A stretch of 64,000 nucleotides of DNA from Gnetum montanum (taxonomy: Eukaryota > Streptophyta > Gnetopsida > Gnetales > Gnetaceae): positions 270,390 through 334,389 of the forward strand of contig MNCI01036774.1 of NCBI GenBank assembly GCA_015680685.1. Direction: 5' to 3'. Under the pieces are notes generated by a model. That model did not search any database, was not told the origin of the DNA, and saw only the letters and a list, made by a program, of their open reading frames with translations. A program made the position numbers and the translations under genes. Shown here one piece after another: positions 35,920 through 46,479 of the stretch (the stretch's first letter is position 1; each line of letters opens with the position of its first letter).

Positions 35920-37452
35920 CCAATGGGATACATCATACAAATTGTAGTGCAATCTAACCATAAGCTTTGAGGATGATGTTGAGTGTATTGCTAAGAAGGC
36001 TCACATATATCATTATATTTAAGAAACATAAAAGATAATATAATGCATATGGTATAATTAAAACCCATGTTGTCATAGTAAGGATAAAGAAAAAAATATT
36101 TAAAATTTTATGTTTTATAAATTTTTATTGATTTTATAATTATAAGAAATAAACCAACAATAAACAAACATGCAATGCAATCCCCCTTGGGAGTAGATGT
36201 AATGCTTATGTTGCAATCCCTCTTGCAAATAGGTATAACACTACACATGGAATGCCAATAAAATAGCTCTTAGCCACAACCTCAATGGCCCAACACCATG
36301 CTATATAGTCATGACTTCTTTGGATAAGGATGAATCATTGCAGCTTAAGAAAATGAGCATTAAATAAACATTTTTATTTTTTAATGTTTTATAAATTTTT
36401 TAACATTTTAATATTTAAGACATCAATGGTGGAATAAGGATAAATCATAAGTTTTATTCACCATGAAAAAATTAGATTCTACATTGACCAAATGATTCTA
36501 AGCTACATAAGCATCCTAGCACTCTAAGAGATTCTATCTGCACTTATGAAAGCAATGATTCAAAAGACACATAAAATAAGGAAAAAAATCAACTTACCCG
36601 AGGGAGGAGGAGCTCTTTATACAAAACTAGATGCCAAAAGCTATATAAAAATATTCCAAATTAAGTTATTAAGTGTGATCACTCCAAGTATAGTTTTTGC
36701 ATGTAAATGAAAGAGATTTATTAGTTCCTAGGCATTAATAGAGGCTCATTAACACAACCCAAATTGATCATGGGTATACAAGAGACAAAGTTAGGCAAAC
36801 TAGACCTATCAAGAAGGTGCCTCAATGTCCCTACACTAATGTAGGGTAGTTAGCATACCTCCTCCAGCATAACACTTTGCACTTTGATTTCAAGTACAAG
36901 CTAGAATCTAATGAAACATGTTGAAAGAGATCCTAGGACATTCAAAGAAAGTCAAAATCATCCTAGAGAGCTTGGAATCATGCATACAACCTTGGAGTGT
37001 GACCCAAGAGGATAAGGATGCATCTTGGAAGACAAAGAACCTCTACAAAACATGCTAGACAATAAACATAGGGCATATAAAACACTCCTCAAATTTAGGG
37101 CTAATAATCCAGTTATAAAATGCCACTAGATGACTCATTACCAAATTAAAAGAAAAATCTCAAAATACTAAAAATATAGAAATATGAAAATTAATAAAAA
37201 TATAAAAGTATTAAAAATATGGAGAAACATTCAAATAAAATAAAATTAAAAGAAAAATAAAAACTTATAATATATCTAAAAATAAAAGATCATTAAAAAG
37301 GATGTGACTATATATATAGCTCAAATCTCAAAAGCATAGTCAACATAAGAAAAGGGATTAATAAGCATAAACATAGGTTAGAAAATAAGACACAAGATTT
37401 CAAACCATAAACATACCAAGGGGTAAGGTACATCTAGAGTAGGGATGTTACA
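35920..37452 (-). repeat. LTR-like repeat, family Y copy 2
   Basis: Similar to Y1 (10622-11800) over 35920-37140. Minus-strand reading begins TGTAACATCCCTACTC at about 37452, a typical LTR start. It passes through an AT-only stretch (37150-37300) and the hexamer block (GTTAGC 36849, ACTAAT 36835, CTCAAT 36821; 14 bp apart each), and ends without a clear CA near 35920. The Y1 TATA motif is degenerate here. Confidence 0.5.
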
Positions 37453-37637
37453 CATTTCTACTTCCCAATATGATGATCATTTTCCATGACAATCTCTAAA
37501 AAAGGATCTTTGATATCTAGCTTAACATTAATGGTGCTAATTCTTGCTCTTCCCTAAATTATGGGAAATTCTCGTTTGTTGTTGCCCATATGGATTACTA
37601 GGAAATTAACTAGATATGATCACCTACTAATGATAGT
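37453..37637 (-). other. Left flank of element A, displaced part of element E LTR
   Basis: By the target-site duplication of element A this sequence was once continuous with 45636 onwards. It is therefore probably the downstream part of the minus-strand chromovirus LTR that begins at about 46430. No gene. Confidence 0.45.
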
Positions 37638-38504
37638 TGATGGGACGCAATATTGCATGGGCCACGATATCGCATCCACCGCGATATCGCGTCCCCCGAG
37701 ATATCGTGTACATGATATTGCAGCCCGCCGCCAATTCTATAAATAAGAGGTAGCTCTCCCTTGTTTCTCCATCTAGTTTAGTCCCTTAGCAAAACTCTGG
37801 CAGTTTTATCCCTCCAGAGATAGAATTATTTTCCAGTGTATGCTCGCAGTGTGGTGATAGAATTATTTTCCAATGTATGCTCGCAGTGTGGTGATTGTAA
37901 TTGTACGGAATCCTTATTCGAGTGTGATGTACTTGGACACACACATGATTGGAAATAAAGATCAAGATTACTTCATCATTGCAACATTCACTTAGTTTAA
38001 TTATTTACTTAATTGTTATTTACTGCTTTCCTAGTTAATCTCTTCTCACCCTTAAAATCCTGTTAAACGCGAAATGAGTACGACTTAATTACGAGCATTT
38101 AAGTGTGACTGCTTGGTAACCCAGTAGCGTACCTAGGATCTGCACTTGGTAATCCCAGTGGTAGTCATGCACGAAGTCCAAGATGTGTACGGATAATCAA
38201 GGAACGGATGCTCATCACACTTAGGCTAGCTTAGATTCTCTCGCCCTTCTCTCCTAGCTTAGTTAATATTACTTTCCATTGCCTTCAAGAGTAGCATTAG
38301 ATTAGAAAACACATCATACACCTCACTCTGGACTAAATCATACGTGACAAAGATAATACTAGTCTAGGTGGGAAGATAGCGAACTGCGACCTAAGGCTAA
38401 TTGTCTAGGTGCCACAACTAGTATGTCTGTGGAGTTCGACCGGATCACGCATGAAAATGCTCATATTCGTATGGTTGAGTGTAGGGGTACCTTGCCACTC
38501 ATCA
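37638..38504 (+). repeat. Element A 5' LTR
   Basis: 867 bp, TGATG...CATCA. The U3 begins with near-palindromic hexamers at 37649 (AATATT), 37666, 37683, 37700 and 37714 (spacing 17, 17, 17, 14), consensus GATATC. TATAAATA follows at 37738-37745, and AATAAAGAT near 37956 is a likely poly(A) signal. It carries a 37-bp tandem duplication (37819-37855, 37856-37892) that the 3' LTR lacks. Confidence 0.9.
37738..37745 (+). promoter_or_regulatory. LTR TATA box (element A, 5' LTR)
   Basis: TATAAATA in CCAATTCTATAAATAAGAGG. The same box with nearly the same neighbours occurs at 43354-43361, 44938-44945 and 61927-61934, and in D on the minus strand at 51479-51486, always just downstream of the U3 hexamer array. 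Confidence 0.7.
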
Positions 38505-38505
38505 T

Positions 38506-38524
38506 TGGTGCTGTTGTCGGGGAC
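38506..38524 (+). other. Primer-binding site, tRNA-Asp type (element A)
   Basis: TGGTGCTGTTGTCGGGGAC begins one base after the LTR. It matches the complement of the plant tRNA-Asp 3' end (TGGCGCCGTTGCCGGGGA), with three C-to-T changes. This primer is typical of the Athila branch and its neighbours. Confidence 0.75.
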
Positions 38525-38648
38525 TAAGTGTTTGTGTGCTAAGTAGAACATAGGAGATCACTCACATCATTGGGAGCTTAAACAAATCCTTCAGGTTAAT
38601 TAAATGAAAAATTAAATAACGGTTAATCAACACATCGAATAAGACATA

Positions 38649-41600
38649 ATGTTTTCTTCTTCTTCTCATTAGAGCACTTTACCACCTAGGGATCATACAA
38701 GAAACAGTCGGCAGTCTAACATGCATAACTGAGAACCACTAGTTCCTTAATAGTATCGGGTGGTATATACTCATCACGATGAGTATATACCCAATTTTAC
38801 TTTTATCCTCCATCAGGATGAACAATTGCGTTGGTGAGATTTGCAAGGTAACATAGTGTTACCTCCAGATCGGGTAGTCCCTAACATGCTTCTTCATGCT
38901 CTTGCATAGATAGGCATGACACAGCTATACATTGAATACATTGTAGGTGATTTCGACACAAGGGACTCCCGTCCCACAGTAGCGCAATGTCTAAGGGACT
39001 CGCGGCAGGAGAGCCACCATACATTGTTGAAGGGCAAAGTGGTCCCACGCATTCTAAGAGAAATTGGAGATAATGAACCAATTATAACAGGTTCTCCATC
39101 AAATGATGTTCCTCCTCCTAACAATAGTGAGGAGGTGGGGTATCAAAACCTATGCTCCACGATACACAATCCTGGTTCTGATCCCCATGAACACCAAGTG
39201 TTCACTGAGGGAACAAAAACACATGACAAGGATAGGCATTCGAATCATCATCACGATCGGGGCCATAGTCACCGAAGAGAAGGTAAGAAACATCATCATG
39301 GCGATCGTTCCCCTTCTTCTTCCCCTTCATCACATCATTCACCCTCTCCTTCCACATCAAGATGCAGTCACAAGGATCACAACGGTGAGGATAAAAGTAA
39401 GCAAAATAAGAGACCTCGATGAGAGAGTCAAGAGCGAGGACGAGGGAAATCTAGAGAGTCTAGGCATGGTAGAAGGGAAAGTAAGGAACCACGTAGGCAT
39501 CATAGACATCATGAGAGAGATGATCATGATGAACCCCTACTTGCCACCTGAAGTATGTTAGATATTACGAAGGCAGTGAGAATACCTACAAGGCATCAAA
39601 AAGATAGTCAGATCAAGAGACTAGATATGAACAATATCCAACGCTTCGAAGGGGGATACAATGCTGATTCGCAAAATCACTTACAAGCATTCCACAATGC
39701 CTACGCCTTGCAAAATATTGAAAACGAGTGGCAGAAATTAAAGTTGTTTCCTAGGACACTCATTAAAGAAGCGAAAAGTTGGTATCGGTCCTTGAACTGC
39801 AAACCATTAGAAGGTGGAGTACGATGTTAGAATTGTTCAATGATAAATACCAAACGTACTCCAGAGTGTCCAACTTGCGTAAGTAGATCCAAGGATGGAA
39901 GTAGGGTAATCACGAACCCTTGGATGCTGCCATGGGCCAATATTATGCATTGCTACATCGTTGCTCGGGTCATGGTTACGCACAACAGGATCAACTACGC
40001 CACCTCGTAGATGGGCTAAGACATGAAACTAGGAGAACCCTTGGGACATATGCCGAAAGGAGATTATCAGANACAATGAAAGTGGTGGCAAAGGTAGATC
40101 AGATACAGGACTCCTTAAATAGTAGACTTGGACTTGTCTTGAAAATCGTAGAGGAGTCTAAGAAGGAATGAAGTAGTGACCATGACAAGAAAAAGTGGAG
40201 AGATTCAAGCCATGCACGTGACAAGGGTAAGGGAAAAATGACTATCGCCAATGATGTTGTGGATTCGGACACGAAAAATGATGGTGGATGTGAGATCTGC
40301 TAATATGACCATCCTAAGGGATGTTGTCCAATCATCTCACATCTGCAAGAGTCTAGGGTGTATGCACTCAACCCAAGACTTAACAAACAGCAAGCACCCC
40401 GGAGGTTACCTTATCCCCAAGGTAACCCAAGGCAGTTCCACCAACCATTAACATATTATCCAAGTGGAATTCCATCACAACCTATCAAGCAACACCAACA
40501 GTGGCAACACCCACAGTCATGGGGGATGCCATCGCCTAGACAACAATACCCTTACCAGCAACCAGACCCATATGGCTATTATGTGCAGTAGCTAGTTTCT
40601 CCAAGTGACTCTATGGGTCATGCAACCCTACAATGTCACTACCAAGTTTAGAAGTATTTTAGGACTCCTTATCCTCCGGGAGACACACCATATACATACC
40701 ATCCTCCGAATCCATCCACCACTCTTACGTCGGTAGTTCCACTACCACCCGCTCCAACAATGCAAGGGGAACTCCCCACTCAACCATAGCAATGTAATGC
40801 TACAAGAGCTATAAACCTTCGACCCGTTGCTAGTTTTGACAACCAAAAGAAGAGAAGATCTTTCTTCAAAATCAAAATCCCAAACAAGCTCTCACAACCA
40901 CAAGTGGTTGAGTCTGTGACCACTCCTCCAACAAATAAGGCTTCGGAGCTCCCTTCAAACTAACAATAGAGCTCAACGCATATGATTATGTTAACACATA
41001 CCATTACTGACTGGATCAAGGTAGTCCACCTTCCCAGGAAACTCTCTGACCCTAGAAGTCCCTTAATCTACCTCCAAGTCACTAGGAACGAACCTCATAA
41101 GGCTCTTCTTGACTCAAGTTCTGGAGTCAACTTAATCTCACGAGAAATGTATAAAGCCTAGAACCTACTTCCACTTAAGAAGAGCAATATTCAACTAGAG
41201 CTGGTTGACCAATCTATCACCATTCCCTTGGGATTGGTGGAGGACATCATTACCACTGTGTGTGGTTGGTTATACCCAACTGATTTCCTGGTGATAGAAG
41301 TCAATAGCAACAAAGGGGACTTCCCAATTATAATGGGAATGGCATGGTTGAGTACAATAGATGCATGCCTAGGAATCCACAATCTTTCCTTGGAAATATC
41401 TAAGATGAACATTTATGGAAAGATCGAGAAGAAGAAAGTTCCATGCATCACATACAGTGACTTTGAGGGTGATGACATGGAGGAATGCTCAGCATTTCCT
41501 GCATGTAACCGGTGTGCACGAGAGGATAACATACAAAGGTGCCTGTATGTAGCAACCACACAACAAGAGAACACCCAGTGGTTGACAGCTGATCAAGAGA

Positions 41601-41818
41601 GCAGCCCATCAACATGCATGGAACAAACTGGGGGAACAACCTGCAACCACAACAAAAGCATAAATACATTGGAATATGAACGTCGCCAACTTCCATCCCT
41701 TAACCTGAAAACATCAATCCAGAGAAGTTGGACACTTCTAAGAAATTCAAATAGGCATTCATTATTTTGGATCTCTCCCTTTCCATTTAGTTATGGGGGA
41801 GATGGCCACCTATGCTGA
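38649..41818 (+). pseudogene. Gag-protease polyprotein (element A)
   Basis: Starts at ATG 38649, runs in one frame to about 39830, shifts frame at about 39810-39900, then stays in the second frame to TGA 41816-41818. The N-terminal part (38916-39540) is unusual: an acidic linker, then stretches rich in His, Ser, Arg and Lys (SPSSSPSSHHSPSPSTS; RRHHRHHERDDHDE). The gag core follows (GGYNADSQNHLQAFHNAY, KLKLFPRTLIKEAKSWY, EPLDAAMGQYYALLHRC). A decayed zinc knuckle is at 40289-40327 (CEIC, then DH and CC; a TAA falls between). A Pro/Gln/Tyr-rich linker leads to an aspartic protease with LLDSSSGVN at 41105-41131 and PIIMGMAWLSTIDA at 41326-41367. The protease signature should read D-S/T-G; here the Gly codon has become AGT (Ser), so the enzyme is dead. 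Several TAG, TAA and TGA stops. Confidence 0.8.
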
Positions 41819-43200
41819 TCATTCAGGGCCCTCAATTATTTTTAGAATTTTTGTTTTACACATTTTTTTTCTTACATGTTTTTTTTTTTTTACACATTTT
41901 TGTTTTGCATATTTTTGTTTTACAAATTTCTTTAACTTTTCTTGTTTTTGTTTTACAACATCGTTATACTTTTTCATTTTGTGCGTATGTGTGTAGGTGT
42001 TATCCATCTTGTAAGTTTGTCATTTAATAAGTGTTCTTCATGATGGTATGAACTATTTTCCTATCAATTGCTAATGTTTGGTTTTTACCTTTAAGTTACA
42101 ATGTTAATACTAAGGTATGGTTCTTATGATATGACAAGCAATGAGTCCACTTCATCCATACATCCACAAATTTCTATGGTCTCTCTTGGCTTGGAAATGT
42201 ACAGTCCCTTTCTAAATAAGAACTATCAACAAATCGATGACTGGGCATTTCCCAAACTAAGGAAGGACTCAAGGATTGAAAAGGGTGTGACTTCAAGGGA
42301 ACTTGATGCATTTTTGTTAGCCATTCTCTTGGGTGCTTGGATGTTTTCTTCTTGAGTTTTCTTACCGTTTTGACATTACTTAACTATCAAGAAGCTGAGC
42401 TAATAAAAATAACAAAGTCTTTGCATGGTGTGGTTCTCACACATAAACACATAAAACAAAAAAAATCAAAAAAAAATAGTGAGAATTCAAAGCACACCCC
42501 TTATACAAAATAATCATTTGGGCTACAAGAACTAGTTATGGAACTAAAATAAAAATGTTCCCTCTAACTAAGGCCCTTCTTACTTCCCATTCTCTTCTCT
42601 TTTGTTTCATCGAAATGGTGGTGGCTCTTTGGAGGATGCATTCTTGTTACTTTAAGAGGATGGGTTGGCTGAATGTATTAATGCAAAGTCACTAGATGTG
42701 GTTTGTTGAGGCCAAACTTGGAATGGGATCTACTAAGTCACATTAACCATGAAATACACAAGGGGCTGTACACCACCTTATTCTTGGGATTCCATTTCAT
42801 TCTCTTCTCTCCATCCTTCTCTCCATTGTTCACCTCGTTGTCGGTTGTATCATTAGTATATATTTTGGTTGATGCGTTATTTTCTTGTTGGTAAATTCTT
42901 GCGGTTAAGACTTTAACTCTTATTCCAAATGACATTCCTAGAGCCTATGGACTCTTTGAATGTGGGTTTGTCAGGGCATTAAGGGCATGAGCCTGCTTTG
43001 GGGAGGATCCACTACCATTCCTATTTGGTACACCAGTTAAATTCTTTCCCTTCACATTTTTGCAATCCACTCTATTTTGTTCATTTCCATCTTGAAATCC
43101 ATTTCATCAACATTAAAGTTGTCTCTTTTTATCCATCTTTCTTATTCCTTTTCTCTTTCCATTCTATCGCTACCAGAGGTTCACTCTTAGTCATGGGGGT
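41785..43200 (+). other. Element A post-pol non-coding region
   Basis: Begins with a purine tract TATGGGGGAGATGGCCACC that aligns with the start of the same region in C (3146) and D (56660, minus). T-rich sequence follows (41840-41960), then blocks shared with C at 42160-42320, 42600-42800 and 42985-43010. It ends at CTTAGTCATGGGGGT, where the solo LTR is inserted. No conserved open frame. Confidence 0.65.
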
Positions 43201-44271
43201 TGATGAGACACGATATCACATGCACCGCGATATCGCGTACGCGATATCGCNTCGCAGTCGTCACGATATCGCATCCCATGTGATATCACATACGCGATAT
43301 CGCATCATCCCCTACGATATCGTGTACGCGATATCGTGGTCCCTTGCCAAATCTATAAATAAGAGGTGGCACTCCCCTTATTTCCCATCATGGTCTAGAA
43401 GTAGGGAAACTCTGGCAGTTTGATCACTCCAGAGATAGATTATTTTTCATGTGCCCACAGTAGGAGTCCTAGAGTGAACGAATCTTTGTTCGAGCAACAT
43501 TGTACCTGAACACAAGTTGTGTATGGCAATAAAGATGAACTTGATTGGATAAACCTTGCAGTGCATGGATTAGGATTTTATTTAATGTTATTTACTGCTT
43601 TCCTAGTAATGTGGTACAAGTACGACTTGATTACGAGCATCTAAGGATGTGTACGGTTAGTCAAGGAATCGGCTGCTCGTCACATGCGATATGAGTACGA
43701 CTTGATTACGAGCATCTAGTGTGACTACTTGGTAACCTAGTTATGTATTCCAGGATCTACACTTGGTAATCCCAGTGGTAGTCGAACACCCCGATGTGTA
43801 CGGTTAGTCAAGGAATCGGCTGCTCATCGCACTTAGGCTCATTAGATTCTCTCATCCTTTCCTCCTAGTTAGGTGCCTCAGTATGACCACTTCGAGCACA
43901 TGTGTTACGTGTGGTGATCCTAGTAACGATTAGCATTTGGTAGCCATAGTTGCATCGGTTCAGGGTGTGTACGGTAAGTGGGAATGGATGTTGATGCTAG
44001 TTAATTTAGATTTAGTCCCTAGTTAGCTAGTTTCTCAACCCTTCACCTCAATAGCATAGGAGAAAAACACATAAAAGCTATAAAAATCATATACCTCAGA
44101 CTTACTTAACCATACACCGTGACAACTACAAGTAAGTCTGGGAAGATAATGAATAATTAACCCCAAGTGTTCCATGGGGTGTGTAGGCATTTAGTCTGCG
44201 GAGTTCGACCGGATCGTGCGTGCTACGCTCATTTTGTATGGTTGAGTGTAGGGGTACCTCGCCACTCATCA
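43201..44271 (+). mobile_element. Nested solo LTR (relative of the element G LTR)
   Basis: 1071 bp, TGATGAGACAC...CACTCATCA, flanked by GGGGT on both sides (43196-43200, 44272-44276). Sequence on either side aligns with C and D across the insertion, so this is an insertion that recombined to a single LTR. GATATC-type hexamers start at 43212, 43229, 43243, 43265, 43282, 43296, 43316 and 43330. 43227-43250 is a perfect 24-bp palindrome containing two of them. TATAAATA is at 43354. The part 43612-43845 has duplicated blocks (TACGACTTGATTACGAGCAT twice; TCAAGGAATCGGCTGCT twice), which explains its greater length. One N lies at 43251. Confidence 0.85.
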
Positions 44272-44827
44272 GGGGTCCTAACCCAATTTTTTCAATTTTC
44301 TCCTAACCCCTACACCTTCGGTAGTTACCACTATTATATCTCCAGACCCGTATCAGCCATACCACAACCTAGCCAATGGACCTTTCACCGAAGCAAGGTA
44401 TCAACTGCATTGAAATTCATTCACCCTTACTAATATAAGATTGTGTTGTATGTGCAGATGGCGATCATGCAACAATGGATTGGATCTGGAGAGAACACTT
44501 GGAATGGAGCAACATTGAAAGCAGCTATGCAAGGAGCAAGATCAATGGTGCGCTTATGAATAGACAATGAAAGGTGCAATCATGGCATTGGCAGCAGCAG
44601 ACTTCTTCTCTCTTCTGTCTTCTCTCTCAGCTGCCAAATAAGGCCTGATGTCAAATGTATAAGGTGTTCACTCTTGTTGTCATGAACACCAGTTTTGTCT
44701 TGTTCTGTAATGATGATCCGTTCACATGTCATCCCATTCACCATTAGTTCCAGTCAGTCAATAATCCCATACCTTCCAATATTTTGTAAGAAACTTGAGG
44801 ATGAGTTTTTATTCAGTCATGGGGGTA
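44272..44827 (+). pseudogene. ORF3 stub, 3' tail and polypurine tract (element A)
   Basis: TGTATGTGCAG precedes ATG 44458, which opens only 34 codons (to TGA 44557-44559; MAIMQQWIGSGENTW and so on). The start context matches ORF3 of C and D, but the rest of that 940-codon ORF is deleted or replaced. From about 44655 the sequence matches the 3' tail of D. The polypurine tract CAGTCATGGGGGTA (44814-44827) directly precedes the LTR; D has CAGTCATGAGGGCA. Confidence 0.6.
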
Positions 44828-45635
44828 TGATGGGACGCGATATCGCATGGGCCACGATATCGCATCTGCCATGATATCGCATCCTTCGCGATATCACGTA
44901 CGCGATATCACAACCCACCACCAATTCTATAAATAATAGGTAGTTCTCCCTTGTTTCTCCATCTATTTTAGTCCCTTAGCAAAACTCTGGCAATTTTATC
45001 CCTCCAGAGATAGAATTATTTTCTAGTGTATGCCTGCAGTGTGGTGATTGTAATTGTACAGCATCCTTATTCGAGTGTGATGTACTTGGACACACACATG
45101 ATTGGAAATAAAGATCGAGATTACTTCATCATTGCAACATTCACTTAGTTTAATTATTTACTTAATTGTTATTTACTGCTTTCCTAGTTGATCTCTTCTC
45201 ACCCTTAAACTCATGTTAAACGCGAAATGAGTACGACTTGATTACGAGCATTTAAGTGTGACTACTTTGTAACCCAGTAGCTTACCCAGTGGTAGTCATG
45301 CACAAAGTCCAAGATGTGTACAGATAATCAAGGAACGGATGCTCATCATAGTTAGTCTAGCTTAGATTCTCTCGCCCTTCTCTCCTAGCTTAGTTAATAT
45401 TACTTTCCATTGCCTTTAGGAGTAGCATTAGATTAGAAAACACATCATACACTTCACTCTGGACTAAACCATACATGACAAAGATAACACTAGTCCAGGT
45501 GGGAAGACAGCAAACTGCGACCTAAGGCTAACTGTCTAGGTGCCACAACTAGTCTATCTACAAAGTTCGACCGGATCGTGCATGAAAATGCTCGTATTCG
45601 TATGGTTGAATGTAGGGGTACCTCGCCACTCATCG
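44828..45635 (+). repeat. Element A 3' LTR
   Basis: 808 bp, TGATGGGACGCG...CACTCATCG; the last base has changed from A to G. U3 hexamers lie at 44839, 44856, 44873, 44890 and 44904 (17, 17, 17, 14), better preserved than in the 5' LTR. TATAAATA is at 44938-44945. Compared with the 5' LTR it lacks the 37-bp duplication and has a deletion of about 20 bases near 45290. Most differences are C/T or G/A, many at CpG. Confidence 0.9.
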
Positions 45636-46432
45636 ATAGTCACCACATCATTAGCCTATCCCAAGGAAATAATGATAAACTAGTCTACAACCTTTAATTA
45701 GATATTGATTTTCCTTATCAAGAATAGGTTTTAGAATTTTTATATTTCTTATGAGATGAGGTTTAAGTCTAAACTTGAGTCTAATAGTGTCTTATGTTGA
45801 GGACTTTCTATAATTTAAAAATAGATAAGAGCACATCCCAAGTTCATTCTCTTCCTTGGATACATCATAACCAACAAGATGTTCAGCATTATGCACATCA
45901 CTCTTATCCAATCTCTCTTAAAACTCTCATGTTAAATAATTTAATCGAAATTAAATATTTATAAAAAAAAGCTAATACCCTATGAAATCTTTCCTATATT
46001 GAACTTAACATTCTCGATTATTTTCCATCTTGGAACTGCTACATTGGAGCTTTCCATGACCAAAAAAACATCTACATGCTTGACAAGACATCTTTTTAAT
46101 AAATTTATCATGTAGGCAAGACATTTACATGGAGGGTAAGATATCTCATCTAGAGACGATACATCTTTGGAAAGACATCTACACTATGGGGAAGACATCT
46201 CCTTTGTTAACCCACCTTTTGGGTTAAGACTTCTATACTACTAGGAAAATGTCTCCTTTGACACCTAAGGTCTTAGAAAAAACATCTTCTAGGTCATCAA
46301 GACATCTCATGTTACATCTTAGCTCTCTAGAAAAACATCTACAAAGGTCCAAACATATTTCAAGTTGTCTAAAACCTTTACTCTTTTATCTGTAGGAATG
46401 AAAATAGGTTTGGAAGAGGTGTTCCTACACTA
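45636..46432 (-). repeat. Element E 3' LTR, upstream part
   Basis: On the minus strand the purine tract GAAGGGTGGGGAGAGC (46433-46448) is followed by TAGTGTAGGAACACC, the likely LTR start at about 46430. The U3 carries GATGTC/GACATC-type hexamers (about 46075-46345), many spaced 20 or 14, as in family X, although the surrounding sequence is not family X. A TATA-like TTTTTTATAAATATTTAA lies near 45960. The LTR is split by element A and continues at 37637. Confidence 0.55.
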
Positions 46433-46479
46433 GCTCTCCCCACCCTTCAAAAAGTGAACTCAAGTGAACAAGGACGTAG

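Larger units (their letters stand above)
37638..45635 (+). mobile_element. Element A: Ty3/gypsy (Athila/Tat-like) retrotransposon with both LTRs
   Basis: Two LTRs (37638-38504 and 44828-45635) in direct orientation enclose a tRNA-Asp-type primer site, a gag-protease remnant, a long non-coding part, an ORF3 stub and a polypurine tract. The flanking duplication ATAGT (37633-37637, 45636-45640) shows a single insertion event. The pol domains RT, RNase H and integrase are missing: protease-side sequence passes directly into the post-integrase region near 41785. A 1071-bp solo LTR is nested at 43201-44271. The two LTRs differ by roughly 50 substitutions by eye plus indels, so the insertion is old. 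It probably moved with enzymes made by a complete relative such as G or D, if the deletion preceded insertion. Confidence 0.85.

Noticed and set aside
39103-39561. 152-codon open frame overlapping gag of element A
   Set aside because: It is the shifted frame of the low-complexity His/Ser/Arg region and is not preserved at the same place in element G beyond a short stretch (63479-63667).
41793-42027. Hydrophobic, Phe-rich open frames
   Set aside because: They translate the T-rich non-coding run after the protease. The same run in element C gives different frames.
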